Of a stretch of 64,000 nucleotides of DNA, positions 10,701 through 22,700 are shown one piece after another. The stretch spans positions 62,001 through 126,000 of the forward strand of contig JALIZF010001476.1 in NCBI GenBank assembly GCA_029948255.1. The letters run 5' to 3'. The notes beneath the pieces were generated by a model. That model made no database searches, had not been told where the DNA came from, and saw only the letters and a program-made list of their open reading frames with translations. How positions within the stretch are numbered: position 1 is the stretch's first letter; each line of letters opens with the position of its first letter. Origin of the DNA: Telmatactis stephensoni. Lineage: Eukaryota; Cnidaria; Anthozoa; Actiniaria; Isophelliidae. The translations under genes and the position numbers were made by a program.

Positions 10701-13700
10701 ACGAACAGTTTGTTCGTTACTTCATGGATTAATCCAATCTTACGAAGAAAGGGAAGCCAAGCGTACTGGTCACAAAATTTCTTTGCTGGAAACATTTCTT
10801 GATGATCTTCAAACATCACTCTGAAAACCTCATTTGAAGGGTCGTATAGAGAAGAGGCTCGTTTTAGGGAACCATCCCCGCCGAGATCAAATTCTAGATT
10901 GTAAAGGCCTTGAAGAAGCTTGTCCTTCTTTGAACACATATCAGCTCTGAAGAGAAAACTTTCCAGCTCAGTCAACAAGTTGCGGACAAACTCTATGTGG
11001 ACCAGCCTTGCCTTGCCACTCATGTCATGAAATCTCTCAAAAATGATATCGCAATAAACATCGACTTCATCTTTTGAATTACAGCCAAGAAAACTATAAA
11101 GTCTCTTGAAATTTTCATGGTGGGTAAGAAAAACAATTCCCGACTTCTTTTCCCATGTGTTCATGTCATCTTTTGGAATTCTTAAAGGTAGAACAAACGC
11201 CTTTTTCCCACTGATACTGATCAGGTCACCACGCACCGTTGGGTAAAATGGAAGCAGTTTCAGATCTTCTACATCCTCTGTCTGAAGCACGTGTGCATTG
11301 TCATTGAAGTAACGTAGCAGCTGCGCACATTCATCCCTGCTTAGCCTCTCCCAGACTGACGATCGACCACATTTCATGTTCTGCAAAATAACGGCCAATA
11401 AGGACTTTGGGTCATTTAGGTCTGAAACTATCTGCTCAGCGACCGCAGAACCTGTTGAACCAGATGCAGTACTGTATCCAAAGCCACGAAGAATTCTACA
11501 GTTAAGCTCCGGAAGACACATTTTCTGGATGATGTTTCTCAATTCTGCATGTGAAGTTGAGGATCCTGAATGGAGCACAGACTGAGCCATACGTAGTGGA
11601 ACAAGGAAGTGCTTGACGTCTTCTGAAAGGTGGGAAGGATGCTTAGATGGAAACATTTGCGTGGCTGGAATGAGACACCAGTCCATAACAGGACGTAGAG
11701 TCGACAGAATTAAATCCTTCTTGTCAATCAGTGCTTTCTTCCGTTGTTGTTCTTCCAACTGTATTGATTCTTTATATCCAAGGTGCAATGTTTGTGCGAC
11801 ATTTGGTTGATTTTTTTCATCGTATTTCTTCAAAACAGGGTCCACCAGATGATGAAAGAACCTCCACACATGCCAGATCCAACGAGCAGACGGTAGCTTC
11901 CCGTCATCCACCAAAGGATCCCAAACGAGATATTTATCAGCAGATCGGTAAGACGCCTCGTTAAGTACACTTGGGAGAAGCCTTGCGAACTCTCCGACAC
12001 CAAATTCTTTAAAGACACAAACATTTCCTGTTCTTTCATTGAAGTGAAAAGCAACAAGTCTTCGATGTACAAACATATGGTGGCAGCTGGGAAGTAAATC
12101 GAAGAACCAACTCAAGAAAACTGGCTTGGTTTGGTCATAAACCCGAAGCTGGTTGTCCTCGGTTAATAGAAGTGGTAGACCATGTAGATCTTGGAAGAAC
12201 GTTTTCTTGCCTTTACAATACATGAGAACCACAAGTAGGATGTCGACACTGTGAAATGCTGTACTTTTGATCGGTGAAGGCAACGATCCAATTTGGTTGG
12301 TCAGCAAGTTAGATAAACCGTAGGAGTGGAAAAAGCTTACGACTTCTTTAGGAGATATGCAATTTACAGGGACGTTTGATTCCAAGAAACAATGGTAAAT
12401 CTTTGTGGACATATGAAGCAAATTAAACCCTACGGCAAGCAAAGTACCTCTTAAGACGCTCGCTGTTTTTAATTTGCTTTCCAGATTTTCCAATGGGGCA
12501 AGCTTCATTGCTTCTTCGAGCAAATTATCGAAGAAAACCTTTTCTCCAGAATCAGTAGGCGCGAGCCACTCTATTACCACCAAGTATTGTGAGGGACTTT
12601 CTCTCGAGGAATTTTTGCGCACAACAGGCATAAGACGGTTGTTTCTTGTACTCATATGGCAGTACACGTCTTTGGCAAGAATATTCCAATACTGATCACT
12701 CACATGCAAAGAAGGGAAATACATTTCGTAGTTTGATAATGACCGTTCTACATCCCACCGGCTTGCCATTAGGCTCCTTTTGTTATCAGCGGTCATATTC
12801 AGTGAGATAAATGGCCGTATCTCTTCTAATACAGCAACATAACATGGTGCAACAACTTGACCTAGGAGGTATTTATTCCACTTGCTTCGACAATCATCCG
12901 TCTCACTTCTCCAAAGACTCCGCCTTGCCTCATGGTCCAGAGCAAAATGCCCATTGATGTGAACAGGCAGTCCTGTTTGGAAAGGGAGAGGAAGGAAGCA
13001 AAATGCCTTTCCTGGGGGCTTGTTTTGAAAACTTATCAAAGATGCGACGCCACCACGAGGAAGAAGTCCAAGGTCTCCTCGCTCAAACGCGTTACTAACA
13101 TCCACTAGCTCCTGAGAGATATCTTTGGCGTCGTCAAAACCAATTTGTTGAACGACCAGCCAATCTTGACAAAGATTTTTACTATCTTCAAGGTGCAGAA
13201 CATAGAACACCCTTTTCACTGGAATCTGAAATACGGAGATCTCTTTACTTCGCAGCTTATTTCCAATGGAAGTCACGTAGCTGGCAAATTCTTGTCGTTT
13301 CTTCTCATCCTCTGGAGACATGGATGCTTTGACATGATAGTTTGTCTTTAGGTTACCACTGTTGTCAATTTCACAAATTGATATTTCTGTTATATTGTTG
13401 ACAAAAAGTAGCGCCTCAAGGATATCGCTTTGAAAGTCTTTCAACAGTAAATCCAGTTGTCCAATAGTCAGTTCTTGATTACTGACTTCAGAAGTCTTGG
13501 CCATTTTGTCACTTCGAAGTGGAAATCTGAACATCGTTCCACTGACCATCGGAAATTGTTTCTCGAATTGTTCCAGATAACATGGCAGTACATCTGTAAA
13601 CGTATTTCTTATATAATCAAGATTCGAGTACATTACGCCAGGATTTTCTGGGGTGGCACAAGGAGCGTACTTCAAATTAGGATCAAATACACACAGAACC

Positions 13701-16700
13701 TCTCCGATCTCTTTTCCTTTTGATATAAAGGAAGGCGCATCTGTCAGATGATAAACTGCATTGAACCCGACACCATACTGGCCAGTCTTGTTTGGGTCGT
13801 CTCCTTTGCTTCCTTCGCCAAGGTTTTGTATTCCTTCGATGTCATTTTTAGTAAATGCGGCATTGTTGTAAACACAGAGGGCGGGACCTTGAAGAGGTTT
13901 CCAGCTGTCCTCAAGCACTTTTTCATCTGGATGTTGTCGCGGATCTTTGATGAAACAAATCTTACTGGCCTTAGCGTCATCTGCGTTTTGAAGAAGCTCT
14001 TTCATGATTGAGCTGTCACATGGATAACCTGTAAGAATACGCTTTAGTCTGTTGGTCAGTTTCTCTTTCTGTCCAAATGGTAGACCGGATGCAATCCTGG
14101 AAAGTGTGATCTGCCTTCTTGAATTCACACCAAGTGCAATACAGACTTTGGGATCGATGCCTGCATTTGCATATTTTATTCCCTCTTCGTCAGGCATCCA
14201 GTAGCAATCCTTAATGCAAAGTTCCCCTGCAGCTGTCATTATGCTGTTGGAATCCGGTAAAAAGATAGTGCCATACTTTTCTTCTGCTTTTCTTGACGAA
14301 ATTCCCGTCTTTGTTATAGTTTCTACCAGTAATTCTAGAACTTCTTTTACTTTCGCTAGTATCTGAGCGTCAATAGGAATGCGGTAAGGCTTGAAGTTCA
14401 CTTCTTTCAGGGTGTTTATGTAATCATGAATCTCAAAAGACCTTCGAACGCCAACCATTCTGAATAACTCAGAGAACCTTTCGCTATACACATCAGGAAC
14501 CATACAAAAGTACGGCAGAAAGCTCATTTTGCTTTCAAAAGCAAGCTGATTTGCATTAAGGAACTGGTTACCAACGAGAACAAAGTTCAGTGGAGCCAGA
14601 AATGCCTTTACTTCTTTTTGGTTGTATCTTAGATGTCGTTGAAAGTACTCGTATAATCTTTCACAAGCCTTTTCCAATTCTTTGTTGGTAGCGCTTTCTC
14701 CGTAAGCTATGTTTGTCGTGATAATGATCTTGAGTTGCAACTTTGCTTGTTCTAACGATACGCTTTTGTTGATGCCAAGAAAAGCTCCAACTGTCGAACT
14801 AAGAGATCCACATCCTTGTTCTCCGTCGTTTAGAATGGGTGCACTAGCGCTCACTAAATACTTAGAATTTTTATGATAAAGCTCATCTGCAGATAACAAA
14901 GCGGTTTCTTTGTATTCATCTCCTTTCCATTTAAAAGGGAACGTGTGGGGCTTCTTTAGAACAGGAAGGAAAGGTATTCGCTGTAACTCCGTGCTGATGC
15001 GAGGGTCAACTTGTGGATGTTGCTTTAGCTTATCATCAATTAACTCAAGCAGCAACTTTGTCTTCCTCATAGACAGATCATAGGATTCTAATTCAGACAC
15101 GTTTCTTGCCCTTTCAATGACTTCTTCCCATTTCAAGCAGTTGCGCATTCCAAGCTGGCTCAGTTTGAGTAGGCGCTCCTCTGTGCAAAACTGATCGCCA
15201 TAAGGAAACATTCCATCTTCTGGCTCATACAACTGAGCAGCTTTTCCCTTGGGATGGATCAGATCTTTAGGGCACTTGAGGTGACGTTCTGAAGGGGAAG
15301 TAGGAATGCAGGGGTTGTCCCGTACCAGGTTGTTCAAAACTGAAGAAGCATCGTCAATGGCGTAGAGCACAAGAGAATCCCTGTCTGTTGCATCTAGCAT
15401 ATCAAGATGGGCGAAAACAACTTGCTTAAAGAGGGACACTTTGTCAAAGCAGCATTTCATTATCTTTTCTTCTAGCTTGTATTTCTTAAATGTGTTGAAA
15501 ATCTGATAGGGCATATCAACTGCAATTAAGGGCGTCGGCCTTACAACACACTGCAATGCATTATAAGCAGCACTCTTTATCCTTGTCTCATTCTTAAACG
15601 ACGGCTCAAGAAAGACAACACCATTCAATGCTGACCACTGAAGGCCATTTGAAAATAGCATCAGAGAATCAGACCCCTCATCACAAACCTGCCCATAGAA
15701 TTTTAGGGCTAGACGATGACAATGTCTTTCAAGTATCTCATGAGCTTGGGGCCAGAGTAAGTGGTAAGCAACGTCTCCTAGCGTGCAGGTGCTTTTTATA
15801 TCCTCAAGAAGGCCAACGTACGCTTGATAAACGACTTCGTTCATCAAAAGGCTGTTCCACCTAGCACCACGGTCAAACTTGTCATCTTCCGTCATCTCCC
15901 GCAGGTGACGTCTGCTGTCGTCTACAGCAAAGCATCCATTGATATGAACAGGAAGTCCACTTTGGATGGGAAGTGGAAGAAAGAAGAATATTTGACCACT
16001 CTGATAAGATGTTTCTTCAGGATTCTCTTTCATCGGCTTTGGCCTGAGGTATCCACCTGGCAAATTCACAAGCTCAGCAGCAACTCCAGCTGTGGGGAGA
16101 AGACCTTTGGCTTGAAAAGACATTTTAAGAGCACTGCCACTTACCATGCACGAGTGAACTAACCAGGTAGTTTGATTTTTTGAATTGCTAGCAGTATCAC
16201 TACTAAAGAACCGTTTGCCATCTTCTGAGATTATTCTGTCAGTGGTTAGAACCATTGCTGATTTCATCAAAACTTGTCCAGAAGCCACATTCGTTCTTTC
16301 TTTCAATACTTGCTTGACGTTCGACGATGCTCTCAAAATGTTGCTTTGTTTGACAAGTTCTTGCTTCTCGGTGGACAACTTCTGTACTGGTGATGATAAC
16401 GGGCCTTTATATTGAAGTCTGTGGATAATGGTGTTACAAGATTTTGAAATAGAGAACAATTCAACTGGCCGTGGTGTTTCCGACTTTTCGTTGCTCAGAT
16501 GGTATACACGGATGGTCAGCACATTCTGGGTGAACAGCAACAACGATTCTGAACCTTTCAACAGCATTTGCAGAAGTTCTTTGACTTCTTTAACATCGTA
16601 GTTGAGTTGCTTGATCTCACTTCTTAATGCCTGGATCTTTGTTCGTAGAGGAAACCTAAAGAGTGTTCCATCGTAGAACTTTGTAGATCTTTGTCCATCT

Positions 16701-19700
16701 GGACGAAGGTCACACCCAAATATACCATTGTAAGGCTTGAACTGATTGGAAAATTGATGGAGAGGTGTCACCGACAGGTTGAACTTGATTCCTGGTTTGC
16801 TTTTGTCTCGTATTGCTTTGCCAAGGTAAGAGGTATGAGGATCGAGGAACACAATGGTATCTCTACTTACAAAACTGGGAACATCAGTTAAATTGTAAAC
16901 TGAATTAAAACCAAGACCAAATCGTCCAATCTTTCCTGCATCATCTTCTTTGGTCGCCGCATTCAATTTTACGATGTTTTGAAAGTCTTCATCCGAGAAA
17001 ACAGCATCGTTGTAGGACCATAGGGCAGGTCCTTGACACCCTTTCATTCCTTCATCAAGCAAATGCGTCATTGCATCCTCGTTTGTTCTTTCATCGTATA
17101 AAAATCGTACTTCTGTCGCTCCAGCGTCGTCAGCATTTTGGATCAGTTCTTTAGGAACGGACAGCCCATCGGTATATCCTTCTAACAAGCCTTTGAGTCG
17201 GTTTAGCAGAGACTCCGACTGACCAAAGCTTTCCCCCATCTCGAGTTCGTCGACATCAAGGATTCGGCTCATCAGAGTTGGCACGCCTAGCACTTCTGCT
17301 GTTGCGATTGAGATTTGGGGATGTATGAAGTTGATTTTTACGTCGTCTGCATCGTTGATATCATTATTATCGTGGCCTTGTTTAAGCCATTCACGATCAC
17401 AGTAGGTACATTCATCCACTGGAGTGAGTTCCAGTGTATCATCATTTTCCGTGTATATGGGAACAAGAAGGTTTTTTCTCAGGCTTGGATCGGGGGACCT
17501 TCCAAACTGAGGACCGAATTCATTCAAAATATCAATAGAATACTTCAAATCACGCTTCACCTCATCAAAAGTTGCCTTCTGTTGGTGTCTTTCATTTATT
17601 CTTTGTAAGATACCCAACACCAAACTGTTGTTTAGTTTGCTGTTCACACCGAATGCTGAAAAGAAAACACTGAATTCTTTGGTTTCCTTTGGGAGGGAAT
17701 ATAAGTAAGGCTGAAAGTTACGCCAGGGCACTTCAATGATTACTTCTCTTGCAGAAGAGAACCCATCGCCATTCCATATCCAATTGTGAATGCGTTGCAT
17801 GCTTAGTTCTTTCTTTACTTCAGTGACGTTTTGTTGAACAAGGTATCGGTAAATTGCTCTTATCACACTGATAAAGGTGTTTTTCTCTTCTTCGTGATAG
17901 CAACGGATAACATTCCCTAGATGCTTAATGACTTCAGTTAAAGATGGAGCTTTGTTCCAACCAAAACGATGCGAGACATTTTGATGTTCTACCTTCACTA
18001 GGATTTTTACGCTGCCGACGAGGTTTAAATACTCTGCAGATGTAACATCTTTTGGACAGGCAAATATAATGTTGCATTTTCTGGTTAAATGCGTTGGATA
18101 CGTTTCTGTCTTGCGAACAAACACTGGAGCCCATGGAATGCAGAAAAGTTGGGAAGCGAGGCAACCTTTTGTGTCTAATGGCTCTTGACTATAAAGCAGT
18201 TGTAAATCATCTTCTAGATATTTCAGGATTGCTTCAGATTTGGCCGTCGCTCGTTTTACGTCTTGTATTTCATTCACTTTCATAGCACTCTTGAGAATAT
18301 TGCGAGCACTCAAGTCTTCCTGTTTTCTCAGTCCCATGGTTCTTAAATACGCAAGAACGATGGGTCTTGAGTAATAAGAACCATCAATTGGGAATTTTTC
18401 TGGCTCATCTATGAATATATCTCGGAGATGATCATCTTCAGGGTCGAAAAGTTCCTGGGGTTTTTTCCTCGTCTTGTCTCCAGAGATAACAAATTCCATA
18501 CACCCAAGTCGTGTCATCACTTCGTTTGTATCCTTGAGGGAAGGCAAACGATCAAGGATGTACATTACCAGTCCGTCGATCTCAGTATCAGAGTATACGC
18601 TCCTTAGTGCTTGGTTCAGCATCAGCTCCATAAGTTTTACTTGCCTCATGGGTTCAATACCTAGCAAATGGGCAAGACTTCTACTACTGCTGTCTCTAAG
18701 ATCAAGCAAACACATATATGGATGTATGGGAGGAAAATCATCAACTGGGGCAGCATTTGAAACTTCGTTCACATTGACGGGACGTGATTGACTTCCACAT
18801 CCAGGATGGATATCAAACAGTTTCAATTCTCTAAGAAAATCCAATTCATCTGGCATCAAAAAAGCCGGCAGACGCGATAAAACTCCTCGCAATGCCCTCA
18901 TATCAGTCTGGAAAGCCGGATGCTTTGGATTATTACCAACCGCCGTGATAAGAGCTTTCAAAACGCCTCTAGGGTTTGGTGGGTTAACATAATCAGGAAC
19001 AAGTGCGCAGTGTTCTTTTACAAAATCAGGCAGGCTTTCCAATACGCAAACTCCAACATCATTCAAAATTGCAGAGACTGGGTTGTCGATGGTTTCTTCG
19101 TTGAAGGACTTAAGGACCAGAGTAGATGGGCGCTGGATTCGAACAAGTTGAATAGAATTCTTGTTCTTTGTTGATATGGGTATGAGAGGTAGGCCACGAA
19201 AAGCGTCAAGATCACTGTTATGGCTGAAGTGCACACCAAAGTATCTCCATAATTGCTGTAACCATTGGAAACTCGGATTGTTGGATTGTCCAGGACACCA
19301 AGTAACTTGGTTGTTAGAACCCATCCATTCTCTTGGTAAAGCTCTATGGAGTTCACATCGAAGAGCATCCGCATCAAAGTGACGGAGCTGCGTGTAGCCT
19401 ATTATTAAAACAAGAAAAGAAAAAAATCAACCGGAGAATGAAATAGTAGCAATTAGGCGAAACTCTATGAGCGATGTGTCTGCAGACGATCACTTTTGAG
19501 TTTACCATTTAGAACGATACAACATAATCCTTGTTAAGCATCGTTTGGCTGGTTGAGTTGGACAAGCGCCGGTGCGAAAAATCGGGGATACGAGTCCCGG
19601 CCGCAAATGAAGTACAACCGTAAGCCCCACAGTGACACTGCGCAGACGTAAAAGGACTCACACTACTGTTCACGAAGAGCGGGGCAGGAGTTCTCATCCT

Positions 19701-22700
19701 GATCTACCTGAAGAGCACATGCACTTAAATTAAGCCCTCCCTCCCTCCCTCGTAATTGAAGTGATTTCCTTTTCATGCATCAATGGCCGTCGTTTAATAA
19801 AGTTTCAGCTTCACGCCAATGAAACTTAATGTTAGGCGCTAATATAGAGCACCTAACGTACCATCTATTTCATGAAATAAAAAAATGAAACGGCTAAATA
19901 TAAAATGCAACTGTTAGAATGAATTTTTTAGTCGTTCATTTACCTTGATCAACTGCTTTTCTTAGTTGCTTTGTGACATCCTCATCAACATCTGAATCAA
20001 GAAACTTTGCCTGCATTCCAGGAAGCAAGGTTCTTGGGTGGTCAACTGAATCAATGTAGATCACGTTGGAAGGGCTGGGCTTCTTCGAAAAATTTATAAA
20101 TGTTTTATTGGACAACGGCAGAAGACGAAGACCCTCCAAGTTGGTGAACTTTGAATCCTTGAGAACAAACTTTAAGAGAGCGATTTTTTCATCATTTGGA
20201 AGATTGACATAGCAAGATGGATTGGACTTCATAGTGCTGCGCAGTAAAGGAGCTGTGATTTCTCTGACGGACCCACCACTGAAATTAGCGGCTGCCGCTC
20301 GTACATGGTTTGGTATCGTCACGATTTTCTTGCCGTCCCTATTCAACAAATCAATAACGGTTTTCCTTGACTTGTCACGCTTCCTTGAAGTTGTCGAATA
20401 TCACCTCATCGAGCTTGCACCATACGCCGCCTTCTGCTTTACTGTACAAGACGTTGTCAAGAAATAGTAAGGACCACAATGGCTTTAGAATTCCCCTCCA
20501 CTTCACGTCGACTTTACCGGGATCTGGCCATGCAGTATAGACGGTTTGACATGGTATATCAGAACAAATAAGAGAACGAATAAGCTCAGCGTATGCCTTT
20601 GGTAGAACCTCGCGTAATAAAGCACTATTCCAGCGTAGTGACTTGTCTGTAGGATTCTGTTGAACAGCACTTGGCCATTTCAGATGGCGTCGATTCTGGC
20701 TCAGTGCAAAAAATCCATTGACGTGGACAGGAAGACCAGTTAAACTCTTGGCTTCTTGAGGCAAAGGTAAGAAACAGAAGAGATGCCCGTGTGGTTCTCT
20801 TGCTGTGATTGACAGCTTATCAGGGTTTAGTGGCAATGCCACACCAACACGTGGCATGTAACTGAGCGACTCGTCATTGACCAGCTCTTTCATTTCTGTA
20901 GACAGTTTAGAACTGCTGATAAAATGAGTAATGGCAAACTTGTGGAGTGATCTTCTGTTCATCCCATCCATGAAATCCAGGATTTCTATTTCAACAAAGT
21001 AGTTCTCGGTCACATCACAGGCGTTTTGGTTGACTTTGGAGTTGAGACGCTGCCTGGCCTCTCTAACCGAGGCTTTACATTGCTCTGTAATTCCAACTGA
21101 AAACAGTTTTCTTGGTTCGGACGTTCGGTCGTTCCTCTCGTAAAACTCGACGCGCTCAAGATTCATCAAGAAAAGCAACGCTAAGTGTGCGTCGCATGCG
21201 AAGCTTTTGCATAAGTCTTGGATCGTCTCTGAGGAGTAGATAGTGTCTGACAACTTAGAAGGCTCTTGTCGAAATGGCAAACGAAACAATGTTCCTTCGT
21301 ATCGTCCTTGCTGGAAAACAGCTTCTGTACAATTAAAGATTTCTTTGTATGGAGCAAACTGGTCTGCGACACTTCTCATGTCCAAAGAATCACGTTTCAA
21401 ATGCCATCGAATTCCTGATCCAACTTTTCCATTTTTATTGGTGAAGTATTCTTCGTGTGGATCAATTATTCCCAGACTATCGCCACTGATCACACTTGGA
21501 AGATCTTAAAACCAAAATTAAGCCATGTTACACATCAAATAAGAATTTTGTTCAAAAATTCTGTAGAGACCTGTCTGCATTTTATGACAGAAGAAAAAAC
21601 TACGTATTATGACCACACCCGCCGAGTAATTAACTGAGCAGTACACACCTGTGATATGGAAGACAGACTTAAAACCAAGACCAAAGCGACCAACTTTTGT
21701 TGGATCTTTAACTTTAATACTGTCACACAGTAGCTGTACTCCTTCCCAGTCGTTTTCACTGAATGTTGCATCGTTGTACGCATATAGAGCAGGACCCTTT
21801 TAAACAAAGCATTAAACAAAGTTAATACTAGTCCGGTATGAAACATGACTACGTTTGTAGAGTGGTTTTCGTATTAGACTTGCTCCAAGTCTCGCTCGTT
21901 AATTTTGTTGCTTGGGCTCCCCGTGGTGTAATTTGAATTTACGACACAGTAAGCCCAGCGAACGGAAAATCAGGATGCCCAAGCAACGGTGGAGCAAGTC
22001 TATTTTCGTATCAATATGGAATGGGACGGGCCGTTCTATGGTCTGGTCATTGCTGTAATCTCTATAAATACATTTGAAATTTCTGTCGTAACCCTGTCGT
22101 GCTTTGAACTTGGCAGTGTTAACAGTTATGAGAAAACTGTTGACGGAAGTCACTGAAGTTGTTTTCAATGCATGCAAAAACACGTCCCACCTTGAAACGT
22201 CTCTCTCTCCACTTAAAATTTCATTTTAATTTGTGTGTATGGAGAGAAAGACGTTTGAGGGAGGTCGCAGACAAATCAACGTCTTAACTAATAATTGAAT
22301 TTTGTAATACAAACGCGGCCCTTTTCATTCTAAATCCCAGCTCTCCGTATTAAACGTTCTACATACACTTCCTAACTTTTTAGTTTTAGTTTAAATACAT
22401 CTCTCAAAAAACCCGATCTATCCCGTTTCCATTAATTCCTTGCAAACTGTCTAACAATTACTTGTACAGCACTTTGATCTCAATCATGGATGCAAGTGGA
22501 CATCTCTGCTGAGATGACACTTTTTGAGATCATCCATTTAAGATTTCAAAATAATGATGTATGCTCTTTCTTCCTTTCTTTTTCTTTTTCCTTCATTCCT
22601 TCCTTCCTTCCTTTCTTCCTTTCTTCCTTTCTTCCTTTCTTCCTTTCTTCCTTTCTTCCTTTCTTCCTTTCTTCCTTTCTTCCTTTCTTCCTTTCTTCCT

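Noticed and set aside
8215..19382. Many 60-155 codon open frames on the plus strand and other minus frames across the sacsin-like gene
   Set aside because: They are shadows of one long conserved coding frame; none matches a family I know.
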